NCBI RefSeq assembly: GCF_004005485.1
Contig: NZ_RZUL01000002.1
Location: forward strand, 62,001-126,000
DNA length: 64,000 nucleotides
Direction of reading: 5' to 3'
Origin: Sphingobium algorifonticola
Lineage (GTDB): Bacteria > Pseudomonadota > Alphaproteobacteria > Sphingomonadales > Sphingomonadaceae
Below the pieces are notes generated by a model. It had not been told where the DNA came from. It worked only from the letters and a program-made list of their open reading frames with translations, and searched no databases. Each line of letters starts with the position of its first letter. Position 1 is the first letter of the stretch. A program made the translations under genes and the position numbers. Shown piece by piece: positions 8,839 to 16,338 of this stretch.

Positions 8839-8859
8839 GTTTCATTTTCGTTATGAAAC
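8839..8859. promoter_or_regulatory. Palindromic operator candidate before AraC gene
   Basis: GTTTCAT and ATGAAAC form perfect 7-base arms separated by seven bases, 49 bases before the favoured start of the AraC-type gene. A site in this place could serve autoregulation; binding is inferred. Confidence 0.35.
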
Positions 8860-8907
8860 AATGGGGTGACGCCGTGTCGACGCCGGACGGCAGATCGGCC
8901 TGATCCC

Positions 8908-9795
8908 GTGCCACCGCGCAACAAGCAGGTCGGTGCCTCCCGCGCCGCAAAAGCGCCATCATCCGCTGCGCCTCCCGAATCGTTGCGCAATTATTTCGGT
9001 GCGCTCTATCGCTTCACCACGGCCCTGCCGCATTATGAAGATGTCACGCGCGCCGATGCCGGCCAGTTGCGGTTCATGCTGGCGGGCCGCGGCCATTATC
9101 GCTTTCACGACGGGCATTGCATGGCGACGCCGGACGTCTGCCTGCTTGGCCCGACGATGGGTTCGACCAGCTTTACGCTAGATACGCCGGCTGACGTGTG
9201 GGGCATTTCGCTGCTGCCGCTTGGCTGGGTGGCGATCGATGGCGGGGACGTCAGCCGGATGGCCGACCGCTTGTGCGACATGACCTTGGAACAGGGCGCG
9301 GCCTATGCCGCGCTGCTGGATCAGTTGCGCGCGTCGGCGGCCGATACGGCGGCGTCGGCCACGGGCATCTGGGCGTTTCTGGAGGCGCGCCTGCGCCCCG
9401 TGCCACCGGCGATGGTCAGTTTCGTGGCGGCGGTGGATGCGTGGCTCGCGAATGAAGGGTCGCCGCGCGTCAGCGATCTGGTCGCCGCGACGGGCCTTTC
9501 CGACCGGCAGGTCGCCCGCCTCACAAACCGGCTCTACGGCGGGCCGCCCAAGCTGCTCGCCCGCAAATATCGCGCGCTGCGCTGCGCGGTGAAGATCGCG
9601 ATCGACCATACGCCCTGGCAGGATCTGTGCGACGCCGCGACCTTCTACGATCAGTCGCATTTCATTCGTGAGATCAAGCATTTCGTCGGACTGACGCCGC
9701 ACCAGCTGATGACCGATCCGACCGAAGTCGCGCGCCTGACCCTTCAGCGTCGCGACATGGGCATCGCCATGGCGGAAATCAACCGGATCAGCTGA
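8908..9795 (+). CDS. AraC-family transcriptional regulator
   Basis: The C-terminal third carries the double helix-turn-helix of the AraC/XylS family: VSDLVAATGLSDRQVARLTNR-type first helix pair, then WQDLCDAATFYDQSHFIREIKHFVGLTPHQLM, where the D-SHF-R-FK-GTP-like pattern is characteristic. The N-terminal 190 residues form a probable sensing domain without a ligand motif I recognise. Starts are unsettled: GTG at 8908 is used because it leaves the palindrome at 8839-8859 in the leader, but GTG at 8866 is also in frame and neither has a strong Shine-Dalgarno sequence. The targets are unknown; the suf operon is the next unit downstream but need not be regulated by it. Confidence 0.85.
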   Translation: MPPRNKQVGASRAAKAPSSAAPPESLRNYFGALYRFTTALPHYEDVTRADAGQLRFMLAGRGHYRFHDGHCMATPDVCLLGPTMGSTSFTLDTPADVWGISLLPLGWVAIDGGDVSRMADRLCDMTLEQGAAYAALLDQLRASAADTAASATGIWAFLEARLRPVPPAMVSFVAAVDAWLANEGSPRVSDLVAATGLSDRQVARLTNRLYGGPPKLLARKYRALRCAVKIAIDHTPWQDLCDAATFYDQSHFIREIKHFVGLTPHQLMTDPTEVARLTLQRRDMGIAMAEINRIS

Positions 9796-9866
9796 CACGC
9801 CGGACCGGCTGACCAGCTGACCGGCCGATTGCGGGCTTGATTTCCGCCGGTTTAAGGCCCAGATGA

Positions 9867-9892
9867 CAATCGGAACAAATCAGTCCGAATTG
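9867..9892. promoter_or_regulatory. Putative Rrf2/SufR-type operator
   Basis: CAATCGGA and TCCGAATTG form an inverted repeat with one extra base in the right arm, centred about 22 bases before the ATG of the Rrf2 regulator. Rrf2 regulators of Fe-S operons commonly bind such sites in their own promoters; the autoregulatory role is inferred. Confidence 0.4.
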
Positions 9893-9901
9893 GGATTCGC
9901 C

Positions 9902-10339
9902 ATGCGGCTATCCAGCCTCGCCGATTATGCCATCGTCGTCATGTCTGCCGCCGCCCGCGCGGGCGATGACATGCGCCTGTCGGCCACCGATATCGCGCTC
10001 CAGACCGGCGTGCCTTTGCCCACGGCGCAAAAGCTGCTGGGGCGGCTGGCGGGGGCCGGGCTACTCGAATCGGCGCGCGGCACCGGCGGCGGCTTTGCCC
10101 TGGCGCGCCCGGCGGACAGCATCAGCCTCGCTGATATCGTGGAAGCCGTCGAAGGGCCGATCGCGATGACCGCCTGTGTCGAAGAAGGCGAAGCGCGCCA
10201 CGACTGCGCGCTCGAAACCACCTGCCGCGTCCGTCCGCACTGGGGTGCCGTCAACGGCGCGATCCGCGGCGCGCTGGCGGGCGTGTCGCTGAACAGTCTT
10301 TCGAGCGAGGCTACCCCGCTCCCCGGAGTTCCTGCATGA
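9902..10339 (+). CDS. Rrf2-family regulator of the SUF Fe-S assembly operon
   Basis: The 145-residue protein has an N-terminal winged helix ([20 protein letters not shown], then [27 protein letters not shown] to about residue 60) and a [11 protein letters not shown] wing typical of the IscR/Rrf2 family. Three cysteines in the C-terminal part ([22 protein letters not shown], roughly residues 95-115) have the spacing used to hold an Fe-S cluster in this family. By family it senses cluster status and represses or activates the suf genes that follow. Its stop overlaps the sufB ATG (ATGA), so it heads the operon. The start at 9902 is the family N-terminus; an earlier ATG at 9863 would read through the operator candidate. 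Confidence 0.88.
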   Translation: MRLSSLADYAIVVMSAAARAGDDMRLSATDIALQTGVPLPTAQKLLGRLAGAGLLESARGTGGGFALARPADSISLADIVEAVEGPIAMTACVEEGEARHDCALETTCRVRPHWGAVNGAIRGALAGVSLNSLSSEATPLPGVPA

Positions 10340-11820
10340 CCGACACCGAAACAACCGTTCGCAACGCCGAAGCGCAAGAGGCCGTCGATCGCGCCTCCAC
10401 CTATGAATTCGGCTGGGCCAGCGACATCGAGCAGGATTTCGCGCCCAAGGGCCTGAACGAGGATACCGTCCGTTTCATTTCGGCCAAGAAGAACGAGCCG
10501 CAATGGATGCTCGACTGGCGGCTGAAGGCCTTTGCCCTGTGGAAAACGATGACGCCGCCCGACTGGGCCAAGCTCAACGTGCCGCCGATCGATTATCAGG
10601 ACGCCTATTATTACGCCGCGCCCAAGCCGCGCGCGGAAATCGACTCGCTCGATCAGGTCGATCCCGAAATCCTGCGTACTTATGAAAAGCTCGGCATTCC
10701 GATCGCGGAGCAGGAAATGCTCGCCGGGGTGAAGGGCGCGCGCAAGATCGCGGTGGACGCGGTGTTCGACAGCGTGTCCGTCGCCACCACCTTCCGCAAG
10801 GAGCTTGAGGAAGCGGGCGTCATCTTCCGCTCGATCAGCGAAGCGGTGCGCGAATATCCCGATCTCGTCCGCCAGTGGCTCGGCAAGATCGTGCCGATGC
10901 GCGACAATTACTTCGCGACGCTCAATTGCGCGGTCTTTTCCGACGGCACCTTCGTCTACATCCCGGAGGGCGTCCGCTGCCCGATGGAGCTTTCCACCTA
11001 TTTCCGCATCAACGCGGAAAACACCGGCCAATTCGAGCGCACCCTCATCATCGCGGAAAAAGGCAGCTACGTCAGCTATCTCGAAGGCTGCACGGCGCCG
11101 ATGCGCGACGAGAACCAGTTGCACGCCGCCGTTGTGGAGCTGGTCGCGCTGGACGATGCGGAGATCAAGTACAGCACCGTGCAGAACTGGTATCCCGGCG
11201 ATGCGGATGGCAAGGGCGGCATCTACAATTTCGTCACCAAGCGCGGGCTTTGTCAGGGCAAGAACAGCAAGATAAGCTGGACGCAGGTGGAAACCGGCTC
11301 TGCGATCACCTGGAAATATCCGTCATGCGTGCTGGCGGGGGAGAACAGCGTCGGCGAGTTCTATTCCGTCGCGCTCACCAACAACATGCAGCAGGCCGAT
11401 ACCGGCACCAAGATGATCCATTTGGGGCGCGGCTCCCGCTCCACAATCGTCAGCAAGGGGATCAGCGCGGGCCGCTCGAACAACACCTATCGCGGCCTCG
11501 TGCGCGTGGCGGCGACGGCCGAGGGCGTGCGCAACTTCACCCAATGCGACAGCCTGCTGCTCGGCGACCAGTGCGGCGCGCACACCGTCCCCTATATTGA
11601 AGTGAAGAACCCCTCGGCGCAGATCGAGCATGAAGCGACGACGAGCAAGATCAGCGACGACCAGCTTTTCTACGCGATGCAACGCGGCCTCGATACGGAA
11701 AGCGCCGTGTCCCTGATCGTCAACGGCTTCGCAAAGGACGTGCTCCAGCAACTCCCCATGGAGTTCGCGGTGGAAGCGCAGAAGCTGCTGGGGATTAGCC
11801 TTGAGGGGTCGGTGGGGTGA
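10336..11820 (+). CDS. sufB: Fe-S cluster assembly protein SufB
   Basis: The 494-residue protein is the SufB scaffold subunit, which with SufC and SufD forms the SufBC2D complex that builds Fe-S clusters using persulfide sulfur from SufS. Family segments include [34 protein letters not shown]-like, [19 protein letters not shown], and the C-terminal [19 protein letters not shown] region with the cysteine and histidine proposed for cluster assembly. Length is normal. The start overlaps the regulator stop and is preceded by CGGAG. An unrelated DUF559 gene, starting at the sufB stop, separates it from sufC. Confidence 0.96.
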   Translation: MTDTETTVRNAEAQEAVDRASTYEFGWASDIEQDFAPKGLNEDTVRFISAKKNEPQWMLDWRLKAFALWKTMTPPDWAKLNVPPIDYQDAYYYAAPKPRAEIDSLDQVDPEILRTYEKLGIPIAEQEMLAGVKGARKIAVDAVFDSVSVATTFRKELEEAGVIFRSISEAVREYPDLVRQWLGKIVPMRDNYFATLNCAVFSDGTFVYIPEGVRCPMELSTYFRINAENTGQFERTLIIAEKGSYVSYLEGCTAPMRDENQLHAAVVELVALDDAEIKYSTVQNWYPGDADGKGGIYNFVTKRGLCQGKNSKISWTQVETGSAITWKYPSCVLAGENSVGEFYSVALTNNMQQADTGTKMIHLGRGSRSTIVSKGISAGRSNNTYRGLVRVAATAEGVRNFTQCDSLLLGDQCGAHTVPYIEVKNPSAQIEHEATTSKISDDQLFYAMQRGLDTESAVSLIVNGFAKDVLQQLPMEFAVEAQKLLGISLEGSVG

Positions 11821-12311
11821 TGGACAAGGGCCAATCCACAAACTCCCCTCCCCTTCAGGGGAGGGGCCGGGGGTGGGGGCTGTCCGTCCGCCATCTTGAA
11901 AACCTGGGTACCCACGCCCAGACTATGCGCCGCAACCCCACCGAACCCGAAAAACGCCTCTGGCGCGCACTGTCCGGCGCGAAACTCGGCGGCCACAAGT
12001 TCCGCCGTCAATCCGTCATCGGCGGGGCGATCGCCGACTTCCTCTGCCCGCAAAAGGCCCTGATCGTCGAAATCGACGGCGACACGCATGATGCCCCGTC
12101 GGACGCATTGCGGGACAAGGCGCTGCATCAACTTGGCTACCGCGTGATTCGCTTTTCCAATCCCGAAGTCATGACCAACCTCGATGGCGTTCTCGAACGG
12201 CTGCTCGCTGTTCTGGACGCCACGCCCGACCGCTGGAACAGCCCCCACCCCAACCCCTCCCCTGAAGGGGAGGGACTTGAAACTCGGAATGACAATGCTC
12301 CAAATCAATAA
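11820..12311 (+). CDS. DUF559 endonuclease-like protein
   Basis: The 163-residue ORF contains a DUF559 domain, a Vsr/PD-(D/E)XK-type nuclease fold, from about residue 36 (MRRNPTEPEKRLWRAL) to 132. Visible candidates for catalytic residues are Glu43 in the PTEPEKRLW helix, Asp in IADFLCP, and the acidic IVEIDGDTHD strand. Residues 9-22 (SPPLQGRGRGWGL) and the tail (NPSPEGEGL) are simply the translated inverted-repeat arms, so the ATG at 11925 may be the older start. The start at 11820 shares a base with the sufB stop and the end overlaps sufC by 17 bases. It has no known part in Fe-S assembly. Confidence 0.8.
   Translation: MDKGQSTNSPPLQGRGRGWGLSVRHLENLGTHAQTMRRNPTEPEKRLWRALSGAKLGGHKFRRQSVIGGAIADFLCPQKALIVEIDGDTHDAPSDALRDKALHQLGYRVIRFSNPEVMTNLDGVLERLLAVLDATPDRWNSPHPNPSPEGEGLETRNDNAPNQ
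11843..12275. mobile_element. Inverted-repeat element carrying the DUF559 gene
   Basis: The left arm (11843-11883) reads TCCCCTCCCCTTCAGGGGAG and continues GGGCCGGGGGTGGGGGCTG. The right arm (12238-12275) is its near-exact inverse, CAGCCCCCACCCCAACCCCT through CCCCTGAAGGGGAGGGA. Each arm itself ends in a palindrome (C4TC4TTC / GAAG4AG3). The arms enclose about 350 bases of DUF559 coding sequence. The same ends occur at 51273-51391 around a short core and, degraded, at 15674-15761. No target-site duplication is evident. Mobility is inferred from dispersion and shared ends. Confidence 0.65.
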
Positions 12312-13041
12312 CCTAACCAATTCCATCGACGGCAAGGCCATTCTCAAGGGCCTCTCGCTCACGCTGAACGCGGGGGAAATCCATGCGATTATGGGGCCGA
12401 ACGGGGCGGGGAAGTCCACGCTGGCCTATACGCTGGGCGGGCGGCCCGGTTACGAAGTGACGGGTGGCACCACGACGTTCGAGGGCGCGGATCTGTTCGC
12501 GATGGACCCGCATGAGCGCGCGGCCGCGGGGCTTTTCCTGGGTTTCCAGTATCCGGTCGAAATCCCCGGCGTCTCCAATCTGCAATTCCTGCGCGAAAGC
12601 CTCAACAGCCAGCGCCGCGCGCGCGGGGAGAAGGACCTGACCGGCGGCGAGTTCATCAAGCTCGCCAAGGAAAAGGCGGCGCTGCTCGGTCTCGACATGG
12701 ACATGCTCAAGCGTCCGGTGAACGTCGGTTTTTCGGGCGGCGAGAAGAAGCGGAATGAGATGGTGCAGATGGGCATCCTCGATCCCAAGCTCGCGATCCT
12801 CGACGAGACCGACAGCGGCCTCGATATCGACGCGCTCAAGGTGGTCGGCGCGGGCATCAATGCGATCATGCGCAAGCCGGACAAGGCCGTGCTGCTCATC
12901 ACCCACTACCAGCGCCTGCTCGATTATGTGCGGCCCGATTTCGTCCACGTCCTCGCGGGCGGCCGCATCGTGAAGTCCGGCGGGCCGGACCTCGCGCTGG
13001 AGCTGGAACGCGAAGGCTATGCTGAGGTGGTGGCCGCATGA
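12295..13041 (+). CDS. sufC: Fe-S assembly ATPase SufC
   Basis: The 248-residue ABC-type ATPase powers the SufBC2D scaffold. The Walker A GPNGAGKST is at residues 34-42, the signature SGGEKKR at 147-153 and Walker B LAILDETDSGLD at about 166-177; all catalytic residues are present. Alternative in-frame ATGs are at 12289 and 12295. The only Shine-Dalgarno-like sequence is GGGGAGGG at 12267-12274, which belongs to the right arm of the DUF559 element, 14-20 bases away. Translation therefore probably depends on that repeat or on coupling to the overlapping DUF559 gene. Confidence 0.95.
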   Translation: MLQINNLTNSIDGKAILKGLSLTLNAGEIHAIMGPNGAGKSTLAYTLGGRPGYEVTGGTTTFEGADLFAMDPHERAAAGLFLGFQYPVEIPGVSNLQFLRESLNSQRRARGEKDLTGGEFIKLAKEKAALLGLDMDMLKRPVNVGFSGGEKKRNEMVQMGILDPKLAILDETDSGLDIDALKVVGAGINAIMRKPDKAVLLITHYQRLLDYVRPDFVHVLAGGRIVKSGGPDLALELEREGYAEVVAA

Positions 13042-13064
13042 GCGCCGCAGGCCCTCTCTTCCTC

Positions 13065-13127
13065 CTCCGCGTCTCCGCGTCTCTGCGCGAACTCAATTTT
13101 TTCGCGCGGAGACGCGGAAACGCGGAG
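13065..13127. repeat. Inverted repeat, family C, between sufC and sufD
   Basis: CTCCGCGTCTCCGCGTCTCT and a CGCGAA end, then TTCGCGCGGAGACGCGGAAA with CGCGGAG, form a long hairpin around a CTCAATTTT core. It fills the 100-base gap between sufC and sufD. A related element is at 21957-22014. In the mRNA it would fold into a stable stem and could tune expression of the distal suf genes. Confidence 0.7.
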
Positions 13128-13141
13128 AAAGGGGTGTTTGG

Positions 13142-13894
13142 ATGACCGCGCTTGCCCTTCCTACCCGCCGCGACGAAGCGTGGCGGTATAGCGATCTGGA
13201 TGCGGTGGCGCGCCTCTGGCCCGTCCCCGCGCCCAGGCGCATCAGCGTCGCACAGGGCGAAACCGCGCATCATCATCTGGTGCAGGACGCCGCCGACCAT
13301 GCCACCGCAATCCACGATTATGTCATCGACATCGCCGATGGTGCGGCCTGCCATTTCCATATCCTCAACATCGGCGGTGCCTTTGGTCGCGTCACGCTGG
13401 AAGTCACCCTGGGCGAGGGCGCGCATTTTGAACTCGGCGGCGCGATCATCGGCGGCGGGCATCAGACGCTGGAAATCGTGACGACGCTGCATCATGCCCT
13501 CCCCGATGCGACCAGTCAGCAGACGGTGCGTTCGATCCTCGCGGGCCATGCGACCGGCAGCTATCTCGGCAAGATCGCCGTCGCGCGCGGCGCGCAAAAG
13601 ACCGATGCCGCGCAATCGGTGAAGGCCATGCTGCTGGATCGCACCGCGACCGCCAACGCCAAGCCGGAACTGGAAATCTACGCCGACGACGTGAAATGCG
13701 CGCATGGCGCGACCGTGGGCGAACTCGACAAGGCGGCGCTCTTCTACATGGCCAGCCGGGGCATGGACCCTGCGACCGCGCGCACGCTGCTGCTGCAATC
13801 CTTCATCGCGGGCGTGTTCGACAGCGTGGCGGACGAGGCCGTGCGAGCGACGCTGGAAACAGCGGCTCTGGCGAAGCTGGAAAGCCTCTCATGA
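13142..13894 (+). CDS. sufD: Fe-S cluster assembly protein SufD
   Basis: The 250-residue protein is the SufD partner of SufB in the SufBC2D scaffold. It starts with TRRDEAWRYSDLDAVARL, the SufD N-terminal helix, and ends with the C-terminal SufB/SufD core (KPELEIYADDVKCAHGATVGELDKAALFYMASRG), which includes the conserved histidine. It is much shorter than the roughly 400-residue enterobacterial SufD, a form usual in sphingomonads. Its stop overlaps the sufS ATG. The start matches the family and is preceded by GGGG about eight bases upstream, at the end of the family C repeat. Confidence 0.93.
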   Translation: MTALALPTRRDEAWRYSDLDAVARLWPVPAPRRISVAQGETAHHHLVQDAADHATAIHDYVIDIADGAACHFHILNIGGAFGRVTLEVTLGEGAHFELGGAIIGGGHQTLEIVTTLHHALPDATSQQTVRSILAGHATGSYLGKIAVARGAQKTDAAQSVKAMLLDRTATANAKPELEIYADDVKCAHGATVGELDKAALFYMASRGMDPATARTLLLQSFIAGVFDSVADEAVRATLETAALAKLESLS

Positions 13895-15201
13895 ATATAT
13901 CAGTCTCCCCTCCGTTCGGGCTGAACCTGTCGAAGCCCTCGCCTGAGCTTGTCGAAGGCTCGGACACCTCACTGCGTTCGGTGGAACCGTTCGACAGGCT
14001 CAGGGCGAACGGATTGAAGAATTATCGCCCCGACTTCCCCGGCATCGGCGACTGGCATTATCTCGATACCGCCGCCACCGCGCAGAAGCCGCGCCAGGTG
14101 ATCGACGCGATCGCCCGTGCCTATGGCGAGGATTATGCGACCGTTCACCGCGGCGTCTATGCGCGTTCCGCCAACATGACGCTCGCTTATGAAGCGGCAC
14201 GGCGGAAGGTCGCGGCGTTCCTGGGCGCAGCGTCGGACAGCGAAATCGTGTTCGTGCGCGGCGCGACCGAGGGGATCAACCTCGTTGCGCAAAGCTGGGG
14301 CGGGGCGAACCTCAAATCGGGCGATCGCATTTTGCTGTCTTGCCTTGAGCATCACAGCAATATCGTGCCCTGGCAATTGCTCGCCGAGCGGGTCGGGGCG
14401 CAGATCGACGTTGTCCCGCTGACCGCCGATGGCCGGATCGACCTGCACGCCATGTCGGCGATGATCAGCCCTTCGCACAAAATCGTCGCGCTCGCGCATG
14501 TGTCGAACGTCCTGGGCTCCGTGCTGGATGCGCGCCGCGCCGCCGACATCGCCCATAGCGTCGGGGCCAAGCTGTTGCTCGACGGATGCCAGGCCGTGCC
14601 GCGCATCACTGTCGATGTGCAGGCGCTCGATTGCGATTTCTACGTCATGTCCGCGCACAAGCTTTATGGTCCAACCGGCATCGGCGCGCTCTGGGCGCGA
14701 CAGGCGATACTGGATGCGATGCCGCCATGGCAGGGTGGTGGAGCCATGATCGACAAGGTGACGTTCGAAAAGACGACCTATGCCCCGGCACCCAACCGGT
14801 TCGAGGCGGGCACGCCGCATATCGTCGGGGTCGTCGGGTTGGCGGCCGCGATCGATTATGTGCAGGCGATCGGGCTGGACGCGATCCACGCGCATGAAAC
14901 GGCGCTGGTGGCGCAGGCGCGGGCGGCCTTGCAGGGTCTCAATTCGGTTCGCCTGTTCGGGCCGGAGGACAGTGCGGGCATCCTCAGCTTCGAAGTCGAG
15001 GGGGTGCATCCGCATGACGTCGGCACCATATTGGATGAAGAAGGCGTTGCCATCCGCGCCGGGCATCATTGCGCACAGCCGCTGATGGGGCATCTGGGCG
15101 TCGAGGCAACGGCGCGGGCGAGTTTCGGCCTCTATAACGATGAAAGCGATGTCGCGGCGCTGGTGCGGGGCATCGAACGGGTAAGGAAGATCTTCGGATG
15201 A
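13891..15201 (+). CDS. sufS: Cysteine desulfurase SufS with repeat-encoded N-terminus
   Basis: This group II PLP-dependent cysteine desulfurase takes sulfur from cysteine for the SUF scaffold. The PLP lysine is in SAHKLYG (Lys257) and the persulfide cysteine in RAGHHCAQP (Cys394); ATVHRGVYARSA near residue 83 is also typical. The protein is 436 residues because residues 8-41 (PFGLNLSKPSPELVEG through FDRLRANG) are translated from a family A repeat. The usual SufS N-terminus resumes at YRPDFPGIGDWHYLDT. The ATG overlaps the sufD stop, so the in-frame insertion is kept in the coding sequence unless translation restarts at TTG 14014. Confidence 0.93.
   Translation: MNISVSPPFGLNLSKPSPELVEGSDTSLRSVEPFDRLRANGLKNYRPDFPGIGDWHYLDTAATAQKPRQVIDAIARAYGEDYATVHRGVYARSANMTLAYEAARRKVAAFLGAASDSEIVFVRGATEGINLVAQSWGGANLKSGDRILLSCLEHHSNIVPWQLLAERVGAQIDVVPLTADGRIDLHAMSAMISPSHKIVALAHVSNVLGSVLDARRAADIAHSVGAKLLLDGCQAVPRITVDVQALDCDFYVMSAHKLYGPTGIGALWARQAILDAMPPWQGGGAMIDKVTFEKTTYAPAPNRFEAGTPHIVGVVGLAAAIDYVQAIGLDAIHAHETALVAQARAALQGLNSVRLFGPEDSAGILSFEVEGVHPHDVGTILDEEGVAIRAGHHCAQPLMGHLGVEATARASFGLYNDESDVAALVRGIERVRKIFG
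13912..14012. repeat. Paired palindromic repeat, family A, inside sufS
   Basis: Starts with CCGTTCGGGCTGAACCTGTC and ends with TTCGACAGGCTCAGGGCGAA followed by CGG. Its length keeps the sufS frame open, so it encodes about 34 residues of that protein. Confidence 0.8.
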
Positions 15202-15671
15202 ACGAAGAAACCAATATTGCGATCGAGGAAGTCGACGCCGTGGCACCGCCGCCCAAGGCACGGGTCGAGGATGCTGCGGCACCGGCCGTCGGCGAAGCGC
15301 GTCAGCGCGACTATCTCGACGGATTTCTCAGCGCCGCGCCGTCGGCCCCAGCAGCCGGCGAACCTGGCGGCAGCGTCTATGACGGCATCATCGAGGCGCT
15401 GAAGGACATTTTCGATCCGGAAATCCCGGTCAACATCTATGATCTCGGGCTGATTTACGGCGTCGAGGTGACGGACGATGGCCATGCCGTCGTCTCGATG
15501 ACGCTCACGACGCCGCATTGCCCGGTTGCCGAAACCATGCCCGCCGAAGTGGAGTTGCGCGTCGGTGCGGTGCCGGGTGTCGGCGATGTCGAAGTGAATC
15601 TGGTCTGGGACCCGCCCTGGGACCCGGCGAAGATGAGCGACGAGGCCAAGCTCGAACTGGGGATGCTGTAA
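15198..15671 (+). CDS. sufT: SUF system protein SufT (MIP18/DUF59 family)
   Basis: The 157-residue protein has a low-complexity N-terminal third (residues 1-55, rich in Ala, Pro and Glu) and a MIP18/DUF59 domain from about residue 58 (IIEALKDIFDPEIPVNIYDLGLIYGVEV) to the end. The family acts in cluster maturation or transfer to apoproteins; the conserved DPEIPVNIYDLGL and the cysteine in TTPHCPVAETMP are present. The ATG overlaps the sufS stop, so it is part of the suf operon. C-terminal VWDPPWDPAKMSDEAKLELGML is the standard end of the family. Confidence 0.92.
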   Translation: MNEETNIAIEEVDAVAPPPKARVEDAAAPAVGEARQRDYLDGFLSAAPSAPAAGEPGGSVYDGIIEALKDIFDPEIPVNIYDLGLIYGVEVTDDGHAVVSMTLTTPHCPVAETMPAEVELRVGAVPGVGDVEVNLVWDPPWDPAKMSDEAKLELGML

Positions 15672-15673
15672 TA

Positions 15674-15761
15674 TCTCCCCTCCCCTTCAGGGGAGGGGCC
15701 GGGGGAGGAGGCTGTCAGCCATGTGCCGGTCATCCCCCCGCCTCCCTGAAAAGGAAGGGTT
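15674..15761. mobile_element. Degenerate short copy of the C4TC4 inverted-repeat element
   Basis: The left part (15674-15718) is almost identical to the left arm at 11843, and the right part (15728-15761) is a decayed inverted copy (CATCCCCCCGCCTCCCTGAA then AAGGAAGGG). Only about ten bases lie between. It occupies the gap between sufT and sufA. Confidence 0.6.
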
Positions 15762-15775
15762 TTTGGAGAAAGCGA

Positions 15776-16135
15776 ATGACCATCGAAACCACAACCCGCC
15801 TGCGCCCCGCCGCCGTGATCCTGACGGCCAGTGCGGAGCAGCGCATCGCCGATCTGATGGCGAAGGCGCCACAGGACGCCATCGGCGTCAAGTTGTCGAC
15901 CCCGCGCCGCGGTTGCTCGGGCCTCGCCTATTCGGTCGATTACGTGACGCAGGAAGCGAAGTTCGATGAAAAGATCGAAACGCCCGGCGGCACCTTCTAC
16001 ATCGACGGCGGATCGGTGCTCTACCTCATCGGATCGACGATGGACTGGGTGGAGGATGATTTCACCGCAGGCTTCGTGTTCGCCAATCCCAATGCCAAGG
16101 GAAGTTGCGGCTGCGGCGAAAGTTTCACGATCTGA
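15776..16135 (+). CDS. sufA: A-type Fe-S carrier SufA (HesB/IscA family)
   Basis: The 119-residue protein is an A-type carrier that accepts clusters from the scaffold and hands them to apoproteins. The three conserved cysteines are Cys47 (RRGCSGL), Cys111 and Cys113 (GSCGCGESF). The ATG at 15776 has GGAGAA about six bases upstream; longer in-frame starts would translate the repeat and are rejected. It is the last gene of the suf operon in this window. Confidence 0.94.
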   Translation: MTIETTTRLRPAAVILTASAEQRIADLMAKAPQDAIGVKLSTPRRGCSGLAYSVDYVTQEAKFDEKIETPGGTFYIDGGSVLYLIGSTMDWVEDDFTAGFVFANPNAKGSCGCGESFTI

Positions 16136-16338
16136 AGCCGCGCATGCCCCCGCGACGATGATGGTAACGGTGGCATAGCTCTCCTATCGCACTCCATGGC
16201 ATTTCGATGGATGGCAGTGCCGAGATTGCGAGACAGGCGCGGCGCTTTGCCCTAGAGGCGTCGCGAAAAGCACCGACAGACAATACAGACAGACAATGCA
16301 GATAGGGCGCATAGCCCGGCACTATCGGAAGAACGAAT

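Noticed and set aside
11820-12311. DUF559 gene as part of a restriction or Fe-S function
   Set aside because: No methyltransferase or specificity subunit is nearby, and the flanking arms tie it to the repeat element rather than to the suf pathway.
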